Shown: positions 44,638 through 52,937 of the stretch, piece after piece | Layout of the letters: each line of letters begins with the position of its first letter | How positions within the stretch are numbered: the stretch's first letter is position 1 | Origin: Rhodopseudomonas infernalis | GTDB lineage: Bacteria > Pseudomonadota > Alphaproteobacteria > Rhizobiales > Xanthobacteraceae | NCBI RefSeq assembly: GCF_022271405.1 | Contig: NZ_JAJNAL010000019.1 | Coordinates: 1 to 64,000 of the forward strand | Length of the DNA: 64,000 bases | Direction: 5' to 3' | Notes under the pieces: model-generated | Databases searched by the model: none | Seen by the model: only the letters and a program-made list of their open reading frames with translations | Told to the model about the DNA's origin: nothing | Made by a program: the position numbers and the translations under genes

Positions 44638-45675
44638 CTAGCCACCGCCGGCGACGTCGATGATCGCGGTCGCGAACGCCTGCGGCGCCTCCTGCGGCAG
44701 ATTGTGTCCGATTCCGCCCGTGATCAGGCGGTGCGCATATTTGCCGGTGAACTTTTTAGCGTAGCTGGCCGGCGGCGGGTGCGGGGCGCCGTTGGCGTCG
44801 CCTTCGAGCGTGATCGTCGGCACCGTGACGGCGGGGAATGCCGAGAGCTTGCGTTCCAGATCGTCGTATTTCGCCTCGCCCTCGGCGAGGCCGAGCCGCC
44901 AGCGGTAGTTGTGGATCGAGATCGCAACGTGATCGGGATTGTCGAACGCCGCCGCGGACCGCGCAAAGGTGGCGTCGTCGAACGCCCAATGCGGCGATGC
45001 CAGCTGCCAGATCAGCCGGGCGAATTCGGCCCGGTACTTGTCGTATCCGGCCCGGCCGCGCTCGGTCGCGAAGTAATACTGGTACCACCATTGCAGCTCG
45101 GCCTTCGGCGGCAGCGGCGTCTCGTTGGCCGCCTGGCTGCCAATCAGATAGCCGCTGACCGACACCAGGCTGAGGCAGCGCTGCGGCCACAGCGCGGCGA
45201 TGATGTCCGCGGTGCGGGCGCCCCAATCAAATCCCGCGAGGTGTGCGCGCTCGATCTTCAGCGCATCCATGAGATCGATGATGTCGACCGCGAGCGCGGC
45301 CTGCTGGCCGTTGCGGATCGTGTCGCTCGACAGGAACCGGGTGTCGCCGTAGCCGCGAAGATAGGGCACGACGATGCGATAGCCGCTGCCGACCAGGATC
45401 GGCACGACCTCGGCGAAGGCATGAATGTCGTACGGCCAGCCGTGCAGCAGGATCACGACCGGGCCGGCTTTCGGCCCGGCGTCGACATAGGCGACGTTCA
45501 AGGGACCGGCGACAATGTGATCGAGCGGGCCGAACGCTGCGCCCACGCCTGCCTTCGCCGGCGCGGGCTTCGGTTCCGCGGCCGCCGGCGCTGCGATGCC
45601 GAACGACGCTGCCGCGAGCGTGCCGGCTGCGACGCTCAGCAGGCGGCGGCGGGAATGAACAAGTGTGTCTGACAT
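44638..45675 (-). CDS. Alpha/beta hydrolase, epoxide hydrolase-like, exported
   Basis: 345 residues from the ATG at 45675. A twin-arginine-type signal (HSRRRLLSVAAGTLAAASFG) occupies about 35 residues. The core has LLHGWPYDIHAFAEV, VVPYLRGYGDTRFL, nucleophile Asp in LAGFDWGARTADII (GFDWG rather than GxSxG) and His in GGIGHNLPQEAPQ. A nucleophilic Asp is the mark of epoxide hydrolases and haloalkane dehalogenases. Periplasmic location is predicted from the signal. It is divergent from the aldehyde dehydrogenase gene. Confidence 0.85.
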   Translation of the reverse strand: MSDTLVHSRRRLLSVAAGTLAAASFGIAAPAAAEPKPAPAKAGVGAAFGPLDHIVAGPLNVAYVDAGPKAGPVVILLHGWPYDIHAFAEVVPILVGSGYRIVVPYLRGYGDTRFLSSDTIRNGQQAALAVDIIDLMDALKIERAHLAGFDWGARTADIIAALWPQRCLSLVSVSGYLIGSQAANETPLPPKAELQWWYQYYFATERGRAGYDKYRAEFARLIWQLASPHWAFDDATFARSAAAFDNPDHVAISIHNYRWRLGLAEGEAKYDDLERKLSAFPAVTVPTITLEGDANGAPHPPPASYAKKFTGKYAHRLITGGIGHNLPQEAPQAFATAIIDVAGGG

Positions 45676-45913
45676 CGGCCTATCTCCTGATCGGTGCTGC
45701 AGGCGATCATTGCGCCGGCGCTGCTCCGGGCGGAATCGGCTGCGCGTTTGCCGCACTACGCCTTGGGTATAGGTGCATCGCCGCTCCGGCGAATTGCGAG
45801 CCGTCCCTCAGCCGATAGGTTGCCGCCGCAACCGCGGACCGATCCGCGCCCCGGACAGCGAACCGAGCGAGACGCGGTCGCCGTTCTGCCCCGATCAAGG
45901 AAGGCTGGTTCCC

Positions 45914-47335
45914 ATGCGCACGATCGACACGAGCTATATCGACGGCAGCTTCGTCGCGGTGTCGGGGACCGAGAACCTCGATATCGTCAATCCAGCGACC
46001 GAGACCGCGATCGGCACGCTCCGCCTCGGCAGCAGGCGCGACGCGCAGCGCGCGATCGACGCGGCGAGCCGCGCGCAGGCGCGCTTCTCGCGGACGACGA
46101 AGCGGGAGCGGCTCGACCTGCTACGTGCTCTGGCGGCGGCCGTGCTGCGCCGTTCCGACGACATTCGCGACGCCACCATCGCCGAGTACGGCGCGCCGCT
46201 CGGCCGCGCACGCTGGATCAGCCAGTACGCCTCGGACTGCTTCAGCCTCACCGCGGAGGTGCTGACCGACTACGAGTTCAGCCACCGGATCGGCGACGCC
46301 ATCGTGCTGATGGAGCCGGTGGGCGTCTCGGCGCTGTTCGCCCCCTGGAACGCTGCCGCCGGGACCATCTGCAGCAAGCTGGCGTCCGCGCTCGCCGCCG
46401 GATGCGCCTGCGTCGTCAAGCCCAGCGAATTCGCCGGCCTGCAGGCCCACATCGTCGCCGAAGCGATTCACGACGCGGGGCTTCCGGCTGGGCTTGTTAA
46501 TTTCGTCAATGGCCGCGGCCAGGAGGTCGGCGACGAGCTGGCGAGACATCCTCGGATCGCGCGTGCCTCATTCACCGGCTCGACGCCGACCGGAAAGGCG
46601 ATCGCCGGGTCCGCGGTCGAGTCGATGAAGCGCGTCAGCCTGTCGTTGTCGGGCAAGGCCCCGGCGATCATCCTCGACGATGCCGATCTCGCCGTCGCCG
46701 TCCCGATGGCGCTGCGCGCGGGACTGCAGAACAACGGCCAAGCCTGCATCGCGGCCACCCGCATCCTCGTTCCTGTCAGCAAGATCGACGAGGTCAAGGC
46801 GATCACCCGATTGGCCATCGACGCCCTGAAGGTGGGCCTGCCGACCGACCCCGACACCGAGCTGGGGCCGCTGGCGAGCCGTGCCCAGTTCGAGCGCGTG
46901 CAACGGTTCATCGCCGGCGGCATCGAGCAGGGCGCCACGCTCGTCGCCGGCGGCCTCGGCCGGCCCGATGGATTCGACCGCGGCTATTTCGTTCGGCCAA
47001 CCATCTTCGGCAACGTATCGCGCGACATGGAGATCTTCAGGGAAGAGATCTTCGGACCGGTGATCTCGATCGTCTGCTACCGCGATGAAGACGACGCGAT
47101 CGAACTCGCCAACGATACGGTCTATGGGCTGTTCGCCTATGTCTGGTCTGGCGATCCGGCGCGGGCGCAACGCGTAGCGCGCGAACTCCGCGCCGGCGAA
47201 GTCCTAACCAACCGGATCGCGCCGGAATTGCGGGCGCCGTTTGGAGGCGTGAAACAGTCAGGCCTCGGTCGCGAGTTCGGCGTGTATGGCCTTGAGTCGT
47301 TCCTCGAAGCAAAATCGATCGTTGAAAGCCCATAG
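45914..47335 (+). CDS. Aldehyde dehydrogenase family protein
   Basis: 473 residues from the ATG at 45914 (AAGGA ribosome site). The NAD site ([15 protein letters not shown]), catalytic Cys in [21 protein letters not shown] and the C-terminal [15 protein letters not shown] are intact. The usual ELGGK block that supplies the general base reads SLSGK, so the catalytic Glu is Ser and the first Gly is Ser. That may lower hydrolysis of the thioester or indicate a different chemistry. The neighbour is a broken 2-keto-4-pentenoate hydratase gene, so a past role in aromatic meta-cleavage is plausible. Confidence 0.88.
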   Translation: MRTIDTSYIDGSFVAVSGTENLDIVNPATETAIGTLRLGSRRDAQRAIDAASRAQARFSRTTKRERLDLLRALAAAVLRRSDDIRDATIAEYGAPLGRARWISQYASDCFSLTAEVLTDYEFSHRIGDAIVLMEPVGVSALFAPWNAAAGTICSKLASALAAGCACVVKPSEFAGLQAHIVAEAIHDAGLPAGLVNFVNGRGQEVGDELARHPRIARASFTGSTPTGKAIAGSAVESMKRVSLSLSGKAPAIILDDADLAVAVPMALRAGLQNNGQACIAATRILVPVSKIDEVKAITRLAIDALKVGLPTDPDTELGPLASRAQFERVQRFIAGGIEQGATLVAGGLGRPDGFDRGYFVRPTIFGNVSRDMEIFREEIFGPVISIVCYRDEDDAIELANDTVYGLFAYVWSGDPARAQRVARELRAGEVLTNRIAPELRAPFGGVKQSGLGREFGVYGLESFLEAKSIVESP

Positions 47336-47339
47336 CCTG

Positions 47340-47763
47340 AAGAAACGACACAACGCTGCTGACCGAGGGCGCCTCCAACACAGAGATGCGCCAAGTCTGC
47401 TTGTGGCCCGTAGCGAACGCTTGCGGCGTGCTACTTCGCCGGCCAGCCAGACTATCGCGCTGAGTGGATTGCCTAGACCGGCCGCACCGCTGCCCTGCGA
47501 TACGACTTCTTCGCCTCGCGTCATCCGCATCTGCATCGCGCGAAGATCTAGGCCGTCCCAGCCGACGAACCAGGCCGCCCAACACTAACAGCCCCCGACG
47601 ACGCGTTGTCGGCAACCGTATCGGCGATCCCAATGTCCCAGTTGGTGATGCGGCTGCCGACGATCTCCAACGCCGGCATCAGATACGCGACGGCGCGGAT
47701 GATATCCGCCACCGTCGCAGCTTCGAGATCGATATCCCGATCAAGCCGTATCGTTTCGATCGG
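47340..47763 (-). pseudogene. Remnant of 2-keto-4-pentenoate hydratase (MhpD/DmpE type)
   Basis: Minus-strand translation from about 47,763 gives TVADIIRAVAYLMPALEIVG, then SRITNWDIGIADTVADNASS, the central part of this hydratase family. After [13 protein letters not shown] the frame shifts: the next frame continues [32 protein letters not shown] and [10 protein letters not shown], the family's C-terminal region, and then decays again. The N-terminal half is absent and the upstream sequence is the second integrase gene. The hydratase acts after ring cleavage in aromatic catabolism. The gene is dead: N-terminally truncated and with at least one frameshift. Confidence 0.75.
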
Positions 47764-49063
47764 AGGGTTTGGAAATCATCTCTCGGGGCAGATTGCTTGG
47801 CCTCATACGAGCCAACTCCGCGTCGCGATTGGCGACGACCTTGAGCCGCGCCTTCTCGCGGCGGGATCGTGTCTTCTTGATGTAGCGATGCGCCGTGTTC
47901 GGATGAAGGTGACCGGACAAGATCATGACCTCGGGCTCGGTGCATCCTGCCTCGGCGGATTCAGTGATCCCACCATGTCGGAACGAGGTGAACTTGCAAT
48001 CCGCAACGAGACCGGCAGCGGCGGCAACTTGGTGATACTTCGTATAGAAGGTGTTCGACAGCGATTCGTCCCGACCGCCCCAAGGCTTATCGGTCGTCCC
48101 GTCTCGCGGAATCAAAATTCCGGAAGTCCGGTCGCCCTTGCACTGGTCGAGCCTCGCCTCGAGAGCACCGTAGAGCGGATTGCCGTCGCGGTCGTGCAGA
48201 TGGATCCAGCGTTTGTGCTTCGTCTTCCAGTGCGTGATCAGCATCTGGTCAGGGCGATCGGCGGGCTTGTAGTGCTCGACCAGCAGTCGCCCCCCGATCG
48301 ATTCGACACGGATCTGGAGGTCGTACGCGACAAGACACATTGTAGCAATCGAGGAGCATTTCATTTGTTCGGCGGCGAATATGATTCGAAGGAGATCCTC
48401 CAGCGTGGCTGCGTAAATTTCCTCAGTGTAATGGCGAGCGAATTTGAGTTTTGCGAAGGGATTTTCTGAAGGAACTAGCTCGTGCACCCCCTTCGTTGAA
48501 AACAACATGCTTTTGAACGCTTCGAACGTCAATTGCGCGCTACGCGGCCGCTTCCGGATCTCCTTCTCGCCGGTGTCGTCGCTTCTCTCTTCGACCTTCT
48601 CGAATTCGATGCGGAACCGCCTACCATCGGCCGCGGTGAGCTTGTCGATCGGCAACGAGCCAAAGCGCCTGCCTGCGTATGGACCTTCGCGGAAGATGTG
48701 GTCGGCGCCGCGGGACAGATAGTAGCGAATCTTTTTTTGCCCGCGCTCGCTATTGTTGTTGAGAAACGTACCGGAGGGGTCTGTCGTGTACACCTGGATC
48801 AACTCGTCGATAGTCCCCGGCACCGGCCCCTGTGGAATCATGATGGCCCTTCCGCCCTCGCGAAATGCGTACAGGCGGGGCAGAAGCTCGTTCTCTACCC
48901 TCCTGATCGCCACCTTCACGTCGGTGCCGAGAGGCACGCAGCAGGGCTCGAAGCCGGCCTTTCGATCACGCGTAGGCACCTCAAAGCGAAAATAGAGCTC
49001 GTTGTCCCGCCCCTGATGCAGGCGGAGGTACGGAGGGAGAACGGAAACAGGTAACTGAGGCAT
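47741..49063 (-). CDS. Divergent tyrosine recombinase of the second element
   Basis: 440 residues from the ATG at 49063 (AGAGGA ribosome site). A phage-type integrase: N-terminal region with LRLHQGRDNELYFRFEVP, a central core-binding part, and a C-terminal catalytic domain with Arg in LQIRVESIGG, Lys in THWKTKHKRW, FTSFRHGGITESAEAGC, ILSGHLHPNT and the nucleophile Tyr in HRYIKKTRSR. The first His of the HxxR box is Thr here (TSFRH in place of HxLRH). Its last few codons run into the hydratase remnant, so the stop codon seems to be supplied by the target gene. Confidence 0.85.
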   Translation of the reverse strand: MPQLPVSVLPPYLRLHQGRDNELYFRFEVPTRDRKAGFEPCCVPLGTDVKVAIRRVENELLPRLYAFREGGRAIMIPQGPVPGTIDELIQVYTTDPSGTFLNNNSERGQKKIRYYLSRGADHIFREGPYAGRRFGSLPIDKLTAADGRRFRIEFEKVEERSDDTGEKEIRKRPRSAQLTFEAFKSMLFSTKGVHELVPSENPFAKLKFARHYTEEIYAATLEDLLRIIFAAEQMKCSSIATMCLVAYDLQIRVESIGGRLLVEHYKPADRPDQMLITHWKTKHKRWIHLHDRDGNPLYGALEARLDQCKGDRTSGILIPRDGTTDKPWGGRDESLSNTFYTKYHQVAAAAGLVADCKFTSFRHGGITESAEAGCTEPEVMILSGHLHPNTAHRYIKKTRSRREKARLKVVANRDAELARMRPSNLPREMISKPSDRNDTA

Positions 49064-49699
49064 GGCTGCGTTCCTCTTTGACGATCGCTCCAATATCAAC
49101 GCCTGATACGAACGGCTCAATATCCGATGATAAAGCAGCGTTTGGCGTGGTTAACCTTACGCTGCTCGAAAACCTAAAGTTCTATGAGGTAAGTACTGGC
49201 AACCAGAAATGCCGTGCGGTCAGATACCGTAAGCGCTTACCATACCAATTCGAACTTTCGAGTCGGAACGAAAGACACTCAAGTCGGAATGAGACCCCTC
49301 TTTTCGAGGAAATAGACACGTGGGTGGTGGATTTGAACCTCCCCGCGCTTCTGATCAGTGAAGAGAAGCCCCTATAAATAAGGCTCTTCCGAATCCCATT
49401 CCGACTCTGACCTGGCTCTACAAACTACACTTATGCCTTTTGAGTTCTCAAAAGTCGGAATGAGTCGAAAGAACTCATGAAGAATTAGCAAGAGCTAGAT
49501 TACCGCATATTACCGCGCCGTTATCAATCAGATTACCGGCCGCGACGGCTGCTTTTCGACGGCCAATGTCAACAGATTGACTCTCGATAAACCAGTGAGT
49601 GGATTTCCGATCAAACTACGTTTGAACCAGCACGCGCCTTAGACCCCCATTAAGTCGGAACGGGTCTCATGCTCACGTTACCGGGGGGCGGTGAAATTC
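49064..49699. promoter_or_regulatory. Repeat-rich control region between integrase and winged-helix protein genes
   Basis: 636 bp without a convincing gene, between two divergent genes. It is visibly richer in A and T than its neighbours and holds five copies of AGTCGGAAYG (entered separately). One copy (49453-49462) is enclosed by a perfect 8-base inverted repeat, tgagttct at 49441-49448 and agaactca at 49470-49477. A short ORF on the plus strand from 49,078 spans the first repeats and looks non-coding. Confidence 0.6.
49261..49662. repeat. Five copies of AGTCGGAAYG
   Basis: Direct copies at 49261-49270, 49282-49291, 49453-49462 and 49653-49662, and one inverted copy at 49397-49406. The first two are 21 bp apart, two helical turns. 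The last copy sits within agaccc/gggtct arms. The fifth copy lies 38 bp before the ATG of the winged-helix protein. Candidate binding sites for that protein, or arm or accessory sites of the integrase. Confidence 0.7.
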
Positions 49700-51622
49700 A
49701 TGAAATCTGAGCGCATCGACCGATTAGATAAGGCTTGCTGCAAGCTGTACGAGCAATTGGGCGTTAATTTTACGGTGCAGCAGCTCGCTGCAGAGGCCCG
49801 CGTTTCAAATTCCATTGCAGGGCCTCATAAGAGGGAATGGCTCGGCCGGCGAGTGAGAGGTTCATCTATTACCGATGAACCAGCACCATTAGAGGACAGC
49901 ACTCCTGTGGTGAATGCGTTGATCGAGTTGGCTGTACAGGCGAACAACAACGTTTCCGCACTGATCGACACGGTAAACAAACTCGTCGCAGTTCTAGAGC
50001 AAAGGACCAGTCCGGGCGAACCAAGGGCCGAGAATTGGTCTAAGGCGACTGGCGCTCCCGAAGACACGCCGTCGCTGCTCTGTGAAAGTCCGCCCCCTCA
50101 GGCTGCGAAGTCCACCGAAAGAACGTCCGAAAACAAGACCAAACCCGGACCGCCAAGAATTCACACCGCCAGCGAGGCGCAAACCGCCGACTGTAAAGCG
50201 ACGGCATCCCAAATGGCACCACCGGCACACCGCGAGCAATTTGCCGACGCCACCTTGGTTCCGATCGAGGCAGCCGCCGACTTCCTGGAAGGAGGGCTAA
50301 TCGCTACGGAGGGGAAGCTTACGGCGCACCCACTTCAGAAGAGAGATGTCTCATCCCAAGATTGTAGGCACGATTCGACTACGCCAGCGGTCGATACTCG
50401 CCCTCCGTTGCCCGGTGGCAACGATAGTGCCCGCACGATCAGTCCGGCGCTTGTGCCTTCACCGCAACGTCGGGTGAATGGCCGTCACAAAGGCAGCGAT
50501 CAATCTTCTCCAATCGATTTCGACTTAAATTCAAACAGGCCTCTGAGGCAAAACAGCCGCCATCGTCAATTCAGAGATCCGAGCTTAAGTACGGCTCCCG
50601 AATTCGGCGCGCGGCAAACAGAGTCCGAGAATGCAGAGTTGATTGAACTAGGCTCATTTGCTTACGTGGAAGAAATTGCGGAAGACGTTCTGTTGAAGGC
50701 GAAGCAGCCCCTGCCTGCCAGACAGATCTATCAAGGCCTTCCATCTTCCGTTCGCCGACGCTACTCAGCGAGGTACTTCGGCACGCTCCTTCGTTCTTCG
50801 CAACGTCTTTATCACAACAGTGGATATTTCTACCCTAAGTTGCGCGCCAAAGAAGGGCAGGCTTCCGAAGGCATCCCATTGCACATAGCCGCGACTGGGG
50901 TGACGGCGGATCTCCTCCGTGATGTAGACCGGCCCCTTTTCGCGATCGAAATTTATCCAAATTTGCCAAGCGCTCTGAAGAATAGAATCTCTGAAGAAGC
51001 GTTACAGCCAATGCTGGTGGCTGGATCTGCAGAACTCCCGCTAATCGAGATGACCAATTTTGGTGAGTGGCGTCCGATTGGTAGCTCAGCATCACAAGAG
51101 CGGCGTCGGGACTCCCGAGATTCGCTCCCTAGCTTCAAGCGAGAAGTTAATAAAATTCTAACGACCAACAATCACCCCATGCTGGGGGTCGAGATATTTG
51201 ACGAGTTAAGCCCAGACCTCAAACGGAGCTTTGCGAGAGACAGGATGACGCGCCACCTGAAGAAGGTGAGAGGCATTTTTCAATATACGCGTGATAGCGG
51301 CCCGCACCTTCGCTCAAAATGGTGGATCACCGCGAAACGAATCCTGAAACCAGCCTCATCGGCCTCCGATATCGAGCCAAGTAGACGCGCTGATACGATG
51401 GCTTATCAACGCCGAGTGACCGAATACGCCGAGACTGTAATCGTCCATGGGGCGGGCGATATGAACGTGCAATCGATCCTTGCTGAAGTACGTAAGCGAT
51501 TTGAAGTAGACGACGAAACACGGCTTGTGCGGGCGTTGAACAGTAGAAGGAAGGCCGCGAAATCACGGATCGTTAGAGTCGCACCAGGCACTTACCGAGC
51601 TAGGCCGGTGCACTCGGGCTAG
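49700..51622 (+). CDS. Putative DNA-binding protein: HTH plus four winged-helix-like repeats
   Basis: 640 residues from the ATG at 49700 (a GTG at 49691 is in frame). Residues about 5-47 look like an HTH (FTVQQLAAEARVSN), followed by a short coiled coil (about 70-102) and a disordered Pro/Ser/Thr-rich stretch (about 105-310). The C-terminal half has four related 60-70 residue modules at about 322-380, 394-459, 477-543 and 569-635. Each has an A..iL..-type helix, an eIy..Lp turn and a hydrophobic beta hairpin, as in winged-helix domains. No known family is recognised. It is divergent from the integrase and faces the AGTCGGAAYG array. Its stop overlaps that of the convergent gene by 4 bp. Confidence 0.7.
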   Translation: MKSERIDRLDKACCKLYEQLGVNFTVQQLAAEARVSNSIAGPHKREWLGRRVRGSSITDEPAPLEDSTPVVNALIELAVQANNNVSALIDTVNKLVAVLEQRTSPGEPRAENWSKATGAPEDTPSLLCESPPPQAAKSTERTSENKTKPGPPRIHTASEAQTADCKATASQMAPPAHREQFADATLVPIEAAADFLEGGLIATEGKLTAHPLQKRDVSSQDCRHDSTTPAVDTRPPLPGGNDSARTISPALVPSPQRRVNGRHKGSDQSSPIDFDLNSNRPLRQNSRHRQFRDPSLSTAPEFGARQTESENAELIELGSFAYVEEIAEDVLLKAKQPLPARQIYQGLPSSVRRRYSARYFGTLLRSSQRLYHNSGYFYPKLRAKEGQASEGIPLHIAATGVTADLLRDVDRPLFAIEIYPNLPSALKNRISEEALQPMLVAGSAELPLIEMTNFGEWRPIGSSASQERRRDSRDSLPSFKREVNKILTTNNHPMLGVEIFDELSPDLKRSFARDRMTRHLKKVRGIFQYTRDSGPHLRSKWWITAKRILKPASSASDIEPSRRADTMAYQRRVTEYAETVIVHGAGDMNVQSILAEVRKRFEVDDETRLVRALNSRRKAAKSRIVRVAPGTYRARPVHSG

Positions 51623-52338
51623 GGGCGAGCAAGCCGCCGAAAACGAACCCGCGTAGTCGTTATCGGCTCACGGAAGGACTCGATCGCGGCAGAGAATACT
51701 CTGCCATCAAAAGAAGCTATAGACAAGAAGCCCGCAGGAATCACGAAGCAGTTCTGCGGGTCGATATCTCCCTTGGAGGTGAACTCGCTCCTCTGAGGCC
51801 AACTACTAAAATAGTGCGTCGCTATCGTGTTAAGGGATACGCGCGCACGAAGAATAGCAAATCCTCCAAGCTTTCTCGCATCCATGCCTAACATGAAGCG
51901 GAGACTGGATGAGTCGAGAGTCGGATCAAAGCCCTCGGGGCCAAACTCCTCTTTCTCTCCAAAAAAATCAGACGTTTCTCGAATGAGACCAACCAGCGCA
52001 TCTCGCAGGGTCGGTCGATCGGGAAGACTGTAGAATAGACTCAATGCTGCCCTCGCCCGATTGAAACCCTTCACGGGCCCCTCAGAATGCGTCGCGACTT
52101 TTGGCATATTCATGAGGAGGCTCGTGACCTCGACGATCTGCGTCGGCACTGCGCCGCCGGCAATCGCGATCAAGATCGTCGCGACATCTTCCGCCGACAT
52201 CATAGCCGCGCTGGTCCCTCGCCCCTTTTTCGTCACCATTTCTTCTTGACGAAGTACCTTAAGCGCGGTGGTCGCGATCGCCTCGGGAAGGTCGATCGCG
52301 CAAGCGAGAGATCTGGCAAGGCTGCCGGAAGACGCCAT
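51619..52338 (-). CDS. Unrecognised protein with N-terminal HTH-like segment
   Basis: 239 residues from the ATG at 52338 (a TTG nine bases upstream is in frame). The N-terminal 85 residues resemble a small regulator: helix LARSLACAIDLPEAI, then LRQEEMVTKKGRG, then TSAAMMSAEDVATILIAIAG. The rest has LSLFYSLPDRPTLRDALVGLI and a C-terminal basic tail (TTTRVRFRRLARP). No catalytic motif is visible. Likely element-encoded. It ends on top of the winged-helix protein gene, which is transcribed toward it. Confidence 0.6.
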   Translation of the reverse strand: MASSGSLARSLACAIDLPEAIATTALKVLRQEEMVTKKGRGTSAAMMSAEDVATILIAIAGGAVPTQIVEVTSLLMNMPKVATHSEGPVKGFNRARAALSLFYSLPDRPTLRDALVGLIRETSDFFGEKEEFGPEGFDPTLDSSSLRFMLGMDARKLGGFAILRARVSLNTIATHYFSSWPQRSEFTSKGDIDPQNCFVIPAGFLSIASFDGRVFSAAIESFREPITTTRVRFRRLARP

Positions 52339-52397
52339 CTTTTCCAAAAATCCACAAAATTAGTTTGAGGAGGTATTTCGTTCAAATGAACCCGCCA

Positions 52398-52781
52398 TCA
52401 CGACGAGCCTCTCGAGAGAAATCTTCGGACGTTATCCGTGTCCCAGATTGCCTCCCACTTTTTGCCCTTCAGACGAAAAGCGGTAGGGTATGGGGCATCC
52501 CCTTGTGCAACCGCGTAGCACAACTCTTTGGTGTTGTTGAAGTCCATAATGGCGGCTGCCATGTCGGCTCTCAATTGCAGCGGCCACGCCGCACCTGGCG
52601 GATATCTTGCCACTTCATTCTTTACGACAACTTGCCGATCGGCCGATGTGAATCTCATCCTCCGTCCGGATGAACTCTCATCTGTACCCTGAGAGCGATC
52701 GCTCGTGCGGCTTTTACATCGCGAACTTCGAGTGAAGACAAATTTCTTTCCGTGCGAGAAGTATTCTTTGGCTTCGCTCAT
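52398..52781 (-). CDS. Probable excisionase-like small DNA-binding protein
   Basis: 127 residues. The first 45 residues are basic and Ser-rich. The C-terminal half has RADMAAAIMDFNNTKEL, then GDAPYPTAFRLKGKKWEAIW and a final DNVRRFL. That spacing (helix, short turn, P-x-x-x-x-KGKK-x-x-W, helix) is like AlpA/Xis-type MerR-fold excisionases carried by integrases of this kind. Same strand and 60 bp upstream of the HTH-like gene. Function inferred, not shown. Confidence 0.55.
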   Translation of the reverse strand: MSEAKEYFSHGKKFVFTRSSRCKSRTSDRSQGTDESSSGRRMRFTSADRQVVVKNEVARYPPGAAWPLQLRADMAAAIMDFNNTKELCYAVAQGDAPYPTAFRLKGKKWEAIWDTDNVRRFLSRGSS

Positions 52782-52937
52782 CTCGTCAGCTCTCGAGTTC
52801 GGTGCGGTCGCCTTCGGCTAACTATGGAAAACGATTTCGTTGCCTATCGATTTCGAGGTTCTGCCGGAACTCGACGGGTAGCCACGGTTCGTCGAGCCCC
52901 TCGTTTTGCTGCTTGGTCTTCGAGCCGCTTGTTGGCC

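Noticed and set aside
49078-49377. 99-codon plus-strand ORF in the repeat-rich region
   Set aside because: No ribosome site, spans two AGTCGGAAYG repeats, no recognisable fold; better explained as control region.
49261-49662. Possible CRISPR array from the AGTCGGAAYG repeats
   Set aside because: Repeats are only 10 bases, unevenly spaced and one is inverted; no cas genes nearby.
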